Counted from the stretch's first letter, positions 1-9,200 are shown. The stretch: DNA of 25,389 nt from Rhizobium favelukesii (GCF_000577275.2 NZ_CBYB010000036.1:1-25389); one strand, 5' to 3'. Notes: generated by a model from the letters alone, not told the origin. A program made the numbers and translations.

Positions 1-47
1 AGAGCTCAAAGGGCGTATCGTTGAAGTAGGAACTCAACGTATCTGGC

Positions 48-269
48 TTGTCAGCCTATCGCATGCCTCAACAGGAACCCGCACTGGAGAGTCATCATGA
101 CAAAGCGATTGAGCAGGCCTTTTCGAAGATCAAACACTGGATGCGGCACGCGCAGCGCCGAACAATTGACGAAACCTGGCGGCACATCGGCAGGCTAGTC
201 GAAACAACCCAGCCCGACGAATGCGCCAACTATCTCGAAAACGCGGGCTATGCTTCTGTCAAAACATGA
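48..269 (+). pseudogene. IS630-family transposase, C-terminal remnant
   Basis: The last ~55 codons read AIEQAFSKIKHWMRHAQRR, then RLVETTQPDECANYLENAGY and a TGA stop. This is the usual end of IS630-type DDE transposases, where the final Glu of the catalytic triad lies in the 'PIEQAF' block. Upstream of that block the expected LPPYSPDLNP segment is missing and the reading frame is unrelated, so the DDE core is absent. Only a 3' scrap survives, apparently joined to foreign DNA near base 105. The element's right end should lie just past the stop, next to the truncated integrase on the other strand, but I could not fix its terminal repeat. It cannot encode an active enzyme. Confidence 0.7.
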
Positions 270-508
270 AATGCTCTAACTTGGAACACCGACGCCGATG
301 CGGCGAAGCCAACAGCGAGCGTGTCAATCTCGAAGCCGGTCGCTCGCACCCAGTCACTCCATAGCGCCAACAGACGCACCACCTCCACGATCGTTGCAGG
401 CGAATAATTCCGCTGGGATAACCACTCCTTGAACCCATCGACATGCGGCTGTAGCCAGTTGATCCGAACATTGATACTGCGGCGATGTCTATACTTTCGC
501 TTTGTCAC
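248..508 (-). pseudogene. tyrosine recombinase/integrase, N-terminal fragment
   Basis: Translation most likely starts at GTG 508, preceded by GGAGG with a 5-base spacer, giving about 86 codons. The segment VDGFKEWLSQRNYSPATIVE followed by RLLALWSDWVRATG resembles the SAM-like core-binding domain at the N terminus of phage-type integrases. The catalytic domain with its R-K-H-R-H-Y residues is missing. The frame runs into the IS630 remnant and stops at 248, so the truncation is probably due to that insertion; real homology likely ends near base 310. It lies downstream of, and in the same direction as, the TOTE-type helicase, suggesting both once belonged to one mobile element. The family call is moderate because only one domain remains. 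Confidence 0.55.
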
Positions 509-606
509 TATTACCTCCAGTTGCTTGTCGGCGCCGGGGAAGTCCGGCGTGTTGAACAAATCGGAGGTTTAAAATCCATTCCAGAAGTCGGTATGCAGCT
601 CATCCG

Positions 607-3016
607 TTATCGGCACGGCGAGTTTGGCCTCACAGGCCCACGTGTCTTGCTGCTGTCATAATCGACGACCAGGACGTCCCGCTTACCATCATGCTGACGA
701 TGCAGACGGCCGACATACTGCGCCAGAGTTCCCTTCCAGGCGATCGGCATGGTCAGGAACAACGTGTCGAGCCGGGCGTCATCGAAGCCTTCCCCGATAT
801 AGCGGCCTATCGCAAGTATCAGGCGCTCGTCATCGTCCGCAACATTCAACGCCGTGTTGGCTTGCTTGCGATCCTTCGCCGACATGCCGCCGCGCAGCAC
901 CACCAGATTTTTCACGAACGGCGAGAACTTCTGCTGGGAGATAATCGAGGTGATCCTTACGCTCTGTCAGCAGTATGGGCGAACGTTTGGCCTCGAGGGA
1001 TTTCAGCACGTCATCGAATATCAGGTCATTTCGGCCTTGGTCCTGCGCAAGGGCCGCATAGATCGTTGGCATTGACGGGCGCTCGGCCGAGACGAGTGAC
1101 GCTGGCAACTCAAACTTCGTCGAACGGTCGCGGGCACGGTGGCGAATACCACGCTCGGCAGCCTGAACTCTTGCATCGACCCGATGGCGAACAGGGCCGC
1201 ATTGCATGAAGATGATCGGATGATGACCGTCCTTTCGGGCAACGGTGGCAGATAAGCCGACGACATATCGCGCCTTGGATCTGCGAGCGACAAGTTCAAA
1301 ACTTGCAGCGGACAGATGGTGGCACTCATCGACAATCAGATGACCGTAATTGCCGACAATGTCATCGACCTCGCCATTGCGAACCAGGCTTTGGATCAGC
1401 GCCACATCGACGATCCCTGTCGGCTTCCTTTTCCCGCCACCGATAATGCCGATCTGCTTTGGTTCGATGCTCAGGAAGGAACTCAGACGCTCTACCCATT
1501 GGGTGAGAAGCTCCCTGCGGTGAACAAGAACCAGCGTGTTGCGGCTTCGATGCGCTATGAGTGCAGCTGCGACAACTGTCTTGCCGAAGGCGGTCGTGGC
1601 GGCGAGCACGCCGTTATCGTTGGCGACAAGAGCATCAAAGGCCCGCGATTGTGGCCGTCGCAGTTCCCCTTGGAACGAAACGCCGGCGGGTAGAGCCTCT
1701 CCATCTTCGCGGAGATCCTCCAAAATGGCGATCGCGCCATGGCTCCTGATCAGCTCTACAGTTTCGTCGAAGCAGCCTCGTGGCAGCGCGACATGGCGTG
1801 GGTGAAGCTCGGCACATGAGATGATCCGCGGCTTGCCGAATGTCGGCAATCGCATTGCTTGCGCACGATAGAATTCCGGGTTCTGGAATGCTGCCAGGCG
1901 CACGAACTGCGCAATCAGCGCGGACGGAAGCTCGGTCCTATCAATGTAAACCTGGTCGGCGATCACGACCTTGATGCTTTGCGGGATCGCAGCCTCAATT
2001 CGCCGCGGCTCGCTCCGACGCGACGGTAACATCTTCCAAGGCTCGTCGGCATGTTCGTCATCGACCGGCATCCGAACGCCCAAGACCCGCCCGGACAATT
2101 CGGCTTCGTCGGCGATCCTGAAGACTTCGTCCGCCGACAACCTGGGTAAAGACGACAGGTATGCCCACTGGTCATCGTAGGGTTGCAGGTCGCCATCGAC
2201 AAAAACGCTGTTGCCATTTTCACGGGCTTTCCTTTGCAGGGGAAGCGCGATCAGATTGCCAAAGCCGCCAAGTGGCATCGTATCCTGATTGGGAAAGAAG
2301 CGATCATAAGACGTGAAGCCGATCTCAGGGCGGTTCTCCATCGTCTCTGTTATCAGCGCGGCCCCCAGTTGTCGGGCGATCTTCGCCGGAACGGGTTCGG
2401 AGAAGAATATCCAGACATGGCCTCCGTTTCCCGACCTCGACCGTTCGAGGGCTGCGGCAATTCCTTTTGCACGACAGGTTGCCAGCAACGCTCTGGTATC
2501 GTCCGCCCAGCTTTCCTTGTCGAAGTCAGCAGCAAGGAACCAGCATGTTTCGTCTTGCAGCAATGGATATACGCCGGCAACAAAGTCGCTTGAGCGGGCA
2601 TCGCCGCCACGAAGGTGCTTTTCGATGATATCCTCGGAATACGGGATGAACGCCTGATGGGGGCAGTCCCCACATTTCACCTTCGGCTTGCCGCAGATCC
2701 CTTTCGCCCACTCGTTGGAACAGGATGGCGAATAGCCGGTGCGTCCATCCTTTCTATTTTCCCATCGTACCGGAAAGACATCTGGGCGCCCGGCAAACAA
2801 CTGCCGGAATAACTCCACCTTCTCCATCGACGGTGAGCTGTTGGTAACAGGGGCATCGGCGAAGGCTGGCTTCTCGGCGTTGGCCTGGCTATCGGAAATC
2901 AGCTGTTGCTCAAACACTTCCAGCTCACGCTCAAGCACCATCCGCTCGTCATTCAGATCGGCTAACCGCCCTCGAATGCGAGCAATGTTCTCCCAAGCAT
3001 TATTCTTTTCCGCCAA
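607..3016 (-). pseudogene. TOTE-type archaeo-eukaryotic primase + SF2 helicase, frameshifted
   Basis: In order, the product has an N-terminal coiled coil (residues 8-40), a four-Cys cluster (CSNEWAKGICGKPKVKCGDC), an AEP primase domain with the hhhDhD motif (FLAADFD) and the SGNGGHVWIFF strand carrying its conserved His, FPNQD and GNLIALPLQ. It then has an SF2 helicase: motif I TAFGKT, motif II DECHH, motif III GLSATVARKDG. The frame is lost after ERKDHLDYL. Removing one base from GGG 936-938 restores LQQKFSPFVKNLVVLRGGM and motif VI (QYVGRLHRQ). The restored frame stops at 607 soon after VVDYD, about 30 residues early. TTG 3016 is the only in-frame start after an upstream TAG; ATG 26 codons later is an alternative. 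TOTE proteins are predicted conflict/transposon-associated enzymes. Full activity is unlikely in this copy. Confidence 0.8.
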
Positions 3017-3117
3017 ATTTGCAGCTTTCGCCTAAATGATCATGCGGATCAGCATAGGCCAAAGACGTCCGCATTTTAAGACGCACTATCCATCTCAGCG
3101 GCACAGATGGCTCCGGA

Positions 3118-3186
3118 ATTATGCGGAGTAAAATCCACCGCAAACACCGGCAAAAGCAGGCTTCAGCGGCCAACACTCCGCATAAT
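3118..3186. repeat. 12-bp inverted repeat with extra GCATAAT copy
   Basis: ATTATGCGGAGT at 3118-3129 is matched exactly by its reverse complement ACTCCGCATAAT at 3175-3186, with 45 bases between. A third related word, GCATAAT, follows at 3197-3203. Related TGCGGA words occur near 3040 and 3070. The pair sits exactly between the TOTE-type gene and the point where the DUF736 gene loses homology, so I infer an end or recombination site of the element that carried the primase-helicase and integrase. No matching copy was found near the other end. Confidence 0.55.
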
Positions 3187-3351
3187 CCCGCTCTCTGCAT
3201 AATCGACATTGCCCGCGTAGATGCGGAAATGCGGACCCTTGTCGGAGGGGTTGCCGACGCGGGCGATGCGGGCCTTGACGTTGAGTGCGAGGGTGCGGAT
3301 CGAGCCGGTAAAGCCGTTTTCGTTTGCGGTGAAGGTGCCGATGGTAGCCAT
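3163..3351 (-). pseudogene. DUF736 family protein, 3'-truncated
   Basis: ATG 3351 is preceded by AAGGA about 8 bases upstream. The product begins [20 protein letters not shown] and continues with [28 protein letters not shown], which is the conserved first half of DUF736, a small protein family common on rhizobial and other alphaproteobacterial plasmids with no proven function. The family is usually about 100 residues and continues with a Trp-containing segment and a C-terminal strand (SVKLDDPSF type). Here homology stops at NVDY and the frame ends 10 codons later, at residue 62. The break coincides with the TATGCGGAG repeats, so insertion of the neighbouring element probably removed the 3' half. 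Confidence 0.8.
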
Positions 3352-4263
3352 GTCCAGTTCCTTTCGGTTGTTTCGGGCCGCGCCCTTCGCGGCCTCGATG
3401 GCTGTCGCAAGGATCGGGGACGATCGGACCGCACCCCGGAGGGGGCCGAAACGAAGTGGAGGGCGGCCGGAAGCGACTTTGTTGTTCCGCGAGGAATGGG
3501 AACGCAGTCGCAGGGGAAGAAAGTTGCGGATGGCCGTTGCGGAGAACGATCGAGGCGAAGCCGGTCTCCGATCAGACATGCCTCATCGAGCCCGGGGAGG
3601 ACGTGGCCTATGACAGCGGTGGGAGGAACCTGACGATAGTGACACTCGTCAGGCGTTTGCCGTGCCGGAACGTTGCAGCCGCGAACCTGTTGCCCTGTCT
3701 CAATGTCAGAGCACTACATTGGACGCGACAAACTCGGCCTCCCGGGTAGTTGCCTCCTCTCAGCAACGCAATATTGCTGGGGCGCAATTCGTCGCCTGGA
3801 GGATCTATGCGTTTGCAGACAAAGCCGTTTATCGTCGAAATCTAGCGGTCCCGAAACCTGAAAGCCACCGATCGAAACCCATCGATCTGAGGGAAGCCTG
3901 ACCTCACATCCGATCCGCATGCCCCTCGCGGAGAGAGAGAGCCGAAAGAGCTGTCGGCCGTTGCGGTGACAACGACCGACCTTGACGTCTCCTATGCATA
4001 CTCTCTCTCGTCGGCCTAAATGGGCTGGAGACCGTGCAGGAAGCTGGCCCGTCTGTCGCCGGATAGAATCTTCAGCCACGAGCCGAGGAAAGATGCATGG
4101 TCCGGCCGAGACTCCACCTCCGGCGCGCCCCCCGCAAAGGAAGCAGCTTCCAAGTTCGGCGATCAGTTCCGCGGGAGCGCGCTCCGTTCTGTCCCTCGAA
4201 TACCTGCTGAGGTCTCGTCCAGAGCCGGGCTCGAATTCGGTCTATCGAGTCATTAAGTTCGTC
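3352..4263. other. no supported gene; DUF736 upstream region
   Basis: I see no coherent protein on either strand in this 0.9-kb stretch. The part nearest DUF736 holds a GGCCGC/GCGGCC hairpin (3376-3381 with 3389-3394) within its likely 5' leader. From memory, the DNA of about 3440-3580 resembles a well-conserved leader upstream of DUF736 on rhizobial plasmids, but this needs an alignment. From 3600 to 4260 only short open frames occur, with no recognisable motifs. It is probably scrambled transposon debris like the next kilobase. Confidence 0.4.
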
Positions 4264-4362
4264 CTGCAACGACCGAAGCTGCTCATTCTCGATGAGGCGA
4301 GTTCCGCGCTCGACGAGACGACTAAGCGAAACATCTACGCAGGCCTGCGCAAAATGGGCGGC
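4264..4362 (+). pseudogene. ABC ATPase remnant, inverted C-terminal piece
   Basis: The plus strand encodes LQRPKLLILDEASSALDETT then KRNIYAGLRKMGG. This is the Walker B plus D-loop segment of an export-type ABC nucleotide-binding domain (LLILDEASSALDE). It ends at about 4360, exactly where the Q-loop half of the same kind of domain ends on the opposite strand. The signature SGGQ block that should join the two is absent. I infer that this 100-bp piece was inverted in place with a small deletion. It is not functional. Confidence 0.7.
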
Positions 4363-4556
4363 CCCGCTCTCCAATCTGGAAATCAAGCCCTTCTGCCAAC
4401 TCTTCAAGCTTGTCGCCTAGGTTCACACTGTGCAACACCGGTGCAATCTCCCCGTCTATAAATTGACGCCCGAACAAGACGTTATCGCTCAAGCTTAGGT
4501 TCATGAGGCTCCTGCGCGACATAGCCAATCTGAGATAGACAAGCGTCCTTGTCCAG
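4358..4556 (-). pseudogene. ABC ATPase remnant, Q-loop half
   Basis: Reading leftward, one frame gives LDKDACLSQIGYVAQEPH (Q-loop region, 4556-4503). After a frame change near 4500, another gives LSLSDNVLFGRQFIDGEIAP, then VLHSVNLGDKLEELAEG and LDFQIGERGR (4498-4358). Together they form the helical part of an export-type ABC nucleotide-binding domain, from the Q-loop to just before the signature motif. The Walker A half is absent, replaced by an IS701-like fragment fused at about 4557. The Walker B half lies inverted immediately to the left. This is debris of one transporter gene, not a working gene. Confidence 0.7.
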
Positions 4557-4709
4557 GTATTTGCGGGGCTGTCCAGCCTTCGCGACTGGGAGGGCAACGT
4601 CGGCGGGATAGACGTTCTGGCGTCGCGACAGACCAACTGCCCACAGCAGACCGCGCTTGCTCAAAGCCTGACGGAAAGGTCCGCTGGAGCCAGTGCCGAT
4701 GACGAGCAT
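4557..4709 (-). pseudogene. IS701-like transposase fragment
   Basis: The residues GSSGPFRQALSKRGLLWAVG, LSRRQNVYPADVAL and PVAKAGQPRKY match, by memory, the IS701-family DDE transposase block that normally reads 'AGYG..FRQGL..RGL.WAVG...KVYPADV....GRGRPRK'. Only about 50 residues remain and the key 'ADAGYG' Asp motif is degraded to VIGTG. The frame passes without a stop into the ABC-ATPase fragment at about 4557, so two unrelated genes are fused in frame. Family call moderate; no function expected. Confidence 0.55.
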
Positions 4710-4859
4710 GTCGACTTCCGGTGGAAGGACTATCGACGCCAAAGACATGATCGCGAGAAGATCATGCGCCTTGACCCGCTCGAGTTTATCCGGCGCTTCC
4801 TTCTCCACGTACTACCCGACGGCTTTCACCGTATGCCTCACAGCGAAGTTTACGCTGGC

Positions 4860-5025
4860 CACACTCATCGCAGGCATCGACATGGCCACCGAGCCTGGGT
4901 GTGCGGCAAGCTTCGATCGCGCCCATGACACGTCGTTCGCCGCGACCAAGATGACCGGCGTTCTCTTGCCTGTAGGAGCCACCGTGTTGCCGAAAGATGT
5001 CGGCAACTTCGAAAGCCGGTCTCAA
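4860..5025 (-). pseudogene. IS91-family transposase, N-terminal fragment
   Basis: The frame starts at TTG 5025, five bases after the integrase stop, and reads RPAFEVADIFRQHGGSYRQE, then VMGAIEACRTPRLGGHVDAC and DECGQ. This is the start of IS91-type (HUH, Y2) transposases, where an EACRTAALGGH...CDDCG zinc-binding block precedes the 'NRHCPKCQ' motif. Here homology stops after DECGQ at about 4860, so the HUH and tyrosine motifs are gone. The tight coupling to an upstream integrase gene is the usual arrangement of this IS91 subgroup. Confidence 0.65.
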
Positions 5026-5029
5026 CCGA

Positions 5030-5894
5030 CTATAATACCGGCGGCGTCACCTCCAGTCGCAATCGGTCAAGCGGGCTTGCCGTGGAGCGGATCGTGTCGG
5101 TGGAAACCCGCGTGTAATGTGCCGTGCTCGACAGGTGTGCATGACCGAGCAGTACTTGGATAATACGAATATCGGTCCCGTTCTCGAGCAGGTGAGTAGC
5201 AAAGGAATGGCGCAGCGTATGGACGGTGACGTGCTTGGAGAGACCCGCCGCCGCAACCGCCGAACGGCAGGCGGCATGCAGCACCCACGGCTCGATCGGC
5301 TTCTCAGGATCGCGCCCAGGTAACAGAATGCCCTTGGGCCGCGCCAAGCCGCCAATAGCTGCGCAAAATCCCGAGCAGTTCCGGCGACAGCATGACATAG
5401 CGGGCTTTGCCGCCCTTGCCACGCGTGATGTGAATCACCATGCGCGAGCTGTCGATATCACCGATGCTTAGTCCGCAGACTTCCGAGACCCTGAGACCGG
5501 CTCCATAGGCGCAGGTTAGTGCCACACGCGCCTTCAGGCTGGAGACAGCTTCCAGGAATTGGACTACCTCGTCCGTCGACAGAACGATGGGCAGCTTCCG
5601 CGGTGCGCGGGCATAGGGGATGCGCTCCGGGATCTCATTCTGACCGAGCGTGACCCCATAAAAAAACCGCAGCGCGCAGACGATCTGGTTCAATGCCGCC
5701 CAGGATATTCCACCTGAGACAAGGTAGACCTGGAACGCGCGGACGTCTTCAAGATCGAGCCGATCGGGCGAGCGGCCGAAATGGCGGCTGAACTTCTGGA
5801 CGGCATTGATATAGGATCGTTGGGTGGCCGGAGACAGATTGCGGACCGTCATGTCCTCGATCATCCGGCGGCGAAGAGGGCTTATCTCGGCCAT
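5030..5894 (-). pseudogene. IS91-associated tyrosine integrase, frameshifted
   Basis: ATG 5894 follows GGAGG with a 6-base spacer. The N-terminal core-binding domain (MTVRNLSPATQRSYINAVQK) is followed by a catalytic domain with the first Arg (GAGLRVSEVCGL), the beta-hairpin Lys ([10 protein letters not shown]), [25 protein letters not shown] with the nucleophile Tyr, and a C-terminal tail to TAG at 5030. All catalytic residues are present, but the frame breaks after RSYWRL. Removing one A from AA 5346-5347 (minus-strand TT) restores [15 protein letters not shown] and a protein of about 287 residues, normal for this family. Its partner transposase begins right after it. The gene is a fresh pseudogene, or the break is a sequencing error. 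Confidence 0.8.
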
Positions 5895-5977
5895 CTGGAC
5901 CTCCTGTCTGAAGGGTGGGTTTACAAACACCACCATCCTCTCAGGCAGGAGGATCCGCTCAAAGCTCGCAAAAAATC

Positions 5978-6046
5978 GCCGCGATCAGCGGCTTAGTTCA
6001 ATCCCAAAAATCGCCGCCCGCTAAAAATCTCCCAAAGTAGTGGGAG
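5978..6046. repeat. candidate IS91-type element end: hairpins and direct repeats
   Basis: About 80 bases upstream of the integrase start lie the direct repeats AAAAATCGCCGC at 5971-5982 and 6006-6017, a hairpin GCCGC-GATCA-GCGGC (5978-5992) and a second perfect hairpin CTCCCA-AAGTAG-TGGGAG (6029-6046). IS91-type elements end in short hairpin-forming ori/ter sites rather than classical inverted repeats, and this is where one end should fall. I did not identify the other end; the transposase side is truncated. Confidence 0.4.
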
Positions 6047-6211
6047 GGCGGGGTACGGAGCGAAACAGGGTCTCAGCGGAACGGCTTCGCCGCATCGATG
6101 ACCAACCTCACGACGCCGCTCCCGTTCTCACTAGGCGGGCAGCGTTCGTACTGCACGACCTCTCCACGTTGATCGTGTCCCTAAGGCGCCAGTTGAGACA
6201 AGGAGGCTGCC

Positions 6212-7247
6212 TCACTGGCTCAATATGCGGGAGCATCCCTCGTTCGCGAGGCTGTGATCGTCGAGCAGCTTCGCGACGTCGAGCATCCTTGTGGCGAACC
6301 CATATTCGTTATCGTACCAGCCGAACACCCGTAGCAAACCACCAGGCGAGACCGATATCTCCGGACCTGAAATCACCAACGACTCCGGACGCGCTCGCAT
6401 GTCCACGGAAACCAGTGGCCGTTCCGTCCATCCCAGAACACCTGAAGCGAGTGCCCGCTTCTTCAGTTCCTCTCGAGCGTCGGACAGCGAGGGTTCGATG
6501 CCGAGCGAGACGGTGAGGTCGATGGCGGACACGCTCGCCGTGGGCACCCGAATAGCGCGGGCCTCGATCTTGCCAGCGAGGTGGGGGAGTACCTTGCCAA
6601 CCAGCTTGTGCGCGCTGGTTGTCGTTGGCACCATCGACAGCGCTGCCGCTCGACTTCTAGCGGGATCACTCCTTGGCTGATCGACGGTGGGTTGGCTGCC
6701 TGTATAGCAGTGCACCGTCGTCATCTGGCCTCCAATTACCTCGTATGCTTCGTCGATTATCTTGAGGAGAGGGGCGAGCGCGTTCGTGGTACAGGAGGCG
6801 TTGGAGACTATCCTGCTCCCGCCAATGATCTCCTCGTTGGCGCCGAGCACCACGGTTATGTCGGCCGACTCTGCCGGTCCCGAGATCAGAACACCCCTGG
6901 CTCCGGCCTCGAGTGCCCGCGATACAAACTCTCGCGTATAGGGCTGCCCCGTGCACTCGAGAAAGATGTCGACAGAGGAAAGATCGAGGCTCCTGACGTC
7001 TGGGGCATTGTGGAAGGGAAAGGCAACGGAGCCGATCCTGATCGATCGATCAAGTACGTCGACGTCTTCCGGCCCAGGGCCCGAATACGCTGTCGAACTG
7101 AAACAGGTAAGCGCAGCTATCCAACGGAGCGACATCATTGATGAGGATAAGTTCAAAGTCCTGTCGCTTTTCCAGCAGGATCCGGAGGATCGTGCGGCCG
7201 ATGCGGCCAAATCCGTTGATAGCTACACGCGTCTTCCTCATGGTCAT
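6212..7247 (-). pseudogene. gap: type I glyceraldehyde-3-phosphate dehydrogenase, frameshifted
   Basis: GAPDH oxidatively phosphorylates glyceraldehyde-3-phosphate with NAD(P)+ in glycolysis. The start is ATG 7247 after GGGAGG (spacer 4); ATG 7241 is an alternative. The NAD-binding start TRVAINGFGRIGRTILRILL runs to FQFDSVFG, where the frame is lost. Deleting one C from CCC 7080-7082 restores PGPEDVDVLD and the rest: ECTGQ, the active-site SNASCTTNALAPL with its Cys, the catalytic His in TTVHCYTGSQPT, RAAALSMVPTTTSAHK, and the C-terminal GWYDNEYGFATRMLD. Restored length is about 344 residues, normal for the family. It stands alone with no glycolytic neighbours and is divergent in its middle part, so it is probably an accessory paralogue that is now inactive. 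Confidence 0.82.
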
Positions 7248-8266
7248 TTCGCCTCCCAGATCTCTAGTCGCCTGAGTACAGAGAGAGCTGCCATTTCGCA
7301 ATGAGGCTTCAAAGGAACGCACGCGCTAGCCGACGGCTCTTCCAAATCTGTCCGCAGTAACATTTACCACCAGGAAGCACGCACCGTGGGGCGGCGAAAA
7401 CAACGTGGACGGAGCGCCGCAGGAGGTCCGAATCGAGCGAAGATGAGTCGATATTTTCAGCCGAACTCGGGAAATTTCCTGCGTCTCCGCCTTGCAATTG
7501 GACCTCTAGGGCCGCGACAAGCACAAAAAAACGTCACTTTCTAATTGTCGTGTCCGAGGGTTTGGACTACCAATCGAGCACGCATAGACTGCTTATTCTC
7601 GCTCTGCTCGTGCCCCGTGCCACCGCTTGCGGCGTCGCCAAATTTTCGGATCGATCGTGAGAAGACGGAGACAACGGCTCCTGGGGAGGATCAGTTGCTG
7701 GGAGGGGTCGGGAACGTAGCGAAACCGACTATGGCACCGAAGCAATCCAATCCGCTTGTCTGTGACGGCGTCCTGGCCCGGTTCCGGATCTTCTACGATC
7801 AACCCATAAAGGGTCCGCTAGCAAGCTGCGGGCCGCTTCGGCTGCGCATTGCGGTGATCGCGCCGGACCCGAGGCTTTGAGGAGCCATCGAGCGAGATTG
7901 GCCGGCTCCCGGATGGAGCCTCTCAAATGTCGCACGATCTTTCCCTTGCACAGTCCCACGCCTTCGAGGTCGACGGTGAATACGGCGTCCTTCCAGGACG
8001 AGATCGACGCAGACGACGACATTGAGATCATCCGTGAATTTTTTCCCTGGTCGGCTCATCGAGCCGGCTCCTGCCTTTGGCGTGCCTCTTGCGAGCTGCA
8101 GGCCGCAAGGGAGGCTACGCCGCGGTCGACCCGACCATTGCATGATCCGACAATTGCCAGCCGCGCCATTGCCGCCTTTGCTCTTCGCGGCGGTCTGAAG
8201 GGTGCCCGCAAAACGATGGGCAAGGAAAAGGCAACGGAGGCCGATCGCCGAGCGATCGGGAGCAAG
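7248..8266. other. no supported gene
   Basis: Roughly 1 kb with open frames on both strands but none with a recognisable family, a good ribosome site and consistent length. The minus-strand frames at 7729-8031 and 7799-8143 and the plus-strand frame at 7545-7880 overlap each other and show no motif. The plus-strand frame entering the DUF3991 gene extends upstream to 7877 only because stops are absent. It is probably intergenic DNA plus decayed remnants upstream of the DUF3991 gene. Confidence 0.4.
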
Positions 8267-9175
8267 ATGAAGAGAAGAGCAATTGAGGCGTTACGAGAAC
8301 GGGTGAACTGCGCGGCCGTTCTCGAACAGGCGAGCTTCGCCATGGACAAGCAGGGAAGCACACGGCGGGCCATCAAATTTCGCCGCGGTGGGGAGATTAT
8401 CATCGTCACGCATGAGGGGCGCGGATGGTTCGATCCGCTCAGCGATGCGAAAGGCGATGTGTTCGGGCTTGTCGAACATATCGATCATGTCGGATTTCTC
8501 GAGAGCGCCGAGAAGGTGGCAGATCTCGTCGGCTTCACGATGACCGAACCGGAACGGCAGCCTGCGAGGTGTGGCGAAGGATACAACCCTTCTATCCTTC
8601 AGCGTTGGCAGACGCGCCGTAGCCCATGGCCTGGATCATCGACATGGAATTACCTTCATGACGAGCGCTGTGTACCTGCACCTTTGCTCCGCGCGGCGAT
8701 CAAGAAAGACCTTCTGCGAGAAGGCCCGCACGGCAGCATATGGGCGGCGCATACCGATAGTACTGGCGTTGTGACCGGCTGGGAGGCGCGCGGTCCGCAA
8801 TATAGAGGTTTCGCGTCCGGAGGGACGAAGGTTCTCTTCCGTCTCGGGCCGGCGACTGCTCTGCGTCTGGCAGTCACGGAAGCCGCGATCGATGCCATAA
8901 GTCTTGCGGCAATCGAAGGGTTGCGCGAGGGCACGCTCTACCTCAGTACCAGCGGCGGATGGTCGCCGGCCACGCAAGCGGCGCTGCGGGAACTGGCCTC
9001 CCGGCCAGGCGCACGGCTGGTCGCGGCGACGGACGCCAATTCTCAAGGCGATATGTTTGCCGAGCGGTTGCGGGCGCTTGCTGAGGACGGCGGTTGCGAC
9101 TGGACGCGGCTGCGCCCGCCCGAGGAGGACTGGAACGAGACGCTAAAGATCAGAGAGAAGGAAAAACGGGAATGA
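8267..9175 (+). CDS. DUF3991 and Toprim domain-containing protein
   Basis: I chose ATG 8267, after GGGAG at 4 bases, because family members begin with a short lead into the ALRERVNCAAVLE helix; ATG 8216 in the same frame is possible. The N-terminal DUF3991 part shows IKFRRGGEIIIVTHEGRGWF, DPLSDAKGDVFGLVEH and WPGSSTWNYLHDER. The Toprim part has the acidic motif VTEAAIDAISLAAIEG and LVAATDANSQGD, where the usual second Asp of DxD is Asn. Length 302 aa is typical. Toprim folds occur in DnaG-type primases and topoisomerases, and these plasmid proteins are thought to act in plasmid DNA metabolism, but their reaction is unknown. It is intact and is followed at once by a strong hairpin. A plasmid maintenance or transfer role is inference. 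Confidence 0.85.
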   Translation: MKRRAIEALRERVNCAAVLEQASFAMDKQGSTRRAIKFRRGGEIIIVTHEGRGWFDPLSDAKGDVFGLVEHIDHVGFLESAEKVADLVGFTMTEPERQPARCGEGYNPSILQRWQTRRSPWPGSSTWNYLHDERCVPAPLLRAAIKKDLLREGPHGSIWAAHTDSTGVVTGWEARGPQYRGFASGGTKVLFRLGPATALRLAVTEAAIDAISLAAIEGLREGTLYLSTSGGWSPATQAALRELASRPGARLVAATDANSQGDMFAERLRALAEDGGCDWTRLRPPEEDWNETLKIREKEKRE

Positions 9176-9200
9176 AAGAAAAGAGGCGTGCCGCATTCGC

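Noticed and set aside
566..650. Short minus-strand tail CEAKLAVPITDELHTDFWNGF with a stop
   Set aside because: It looks protein-like but is only about 28 codons after an in-frame TGA, and I cannot assign it; it could be the end of another lost gene.
3714..4079. 121-codon minus-strand open frame
   Set aside because: No recognisable family, no ribosome site and compositionally biased Arg-rich sequence; it looks like a chance frame in GC-rich debris.
7545..8143. Overlapping open frames on both strands before the DUF3991 gene
   Set aside because: They overlap one another, none has a motif or a good start, and none fits a known neighbour of DUF3991 genes.
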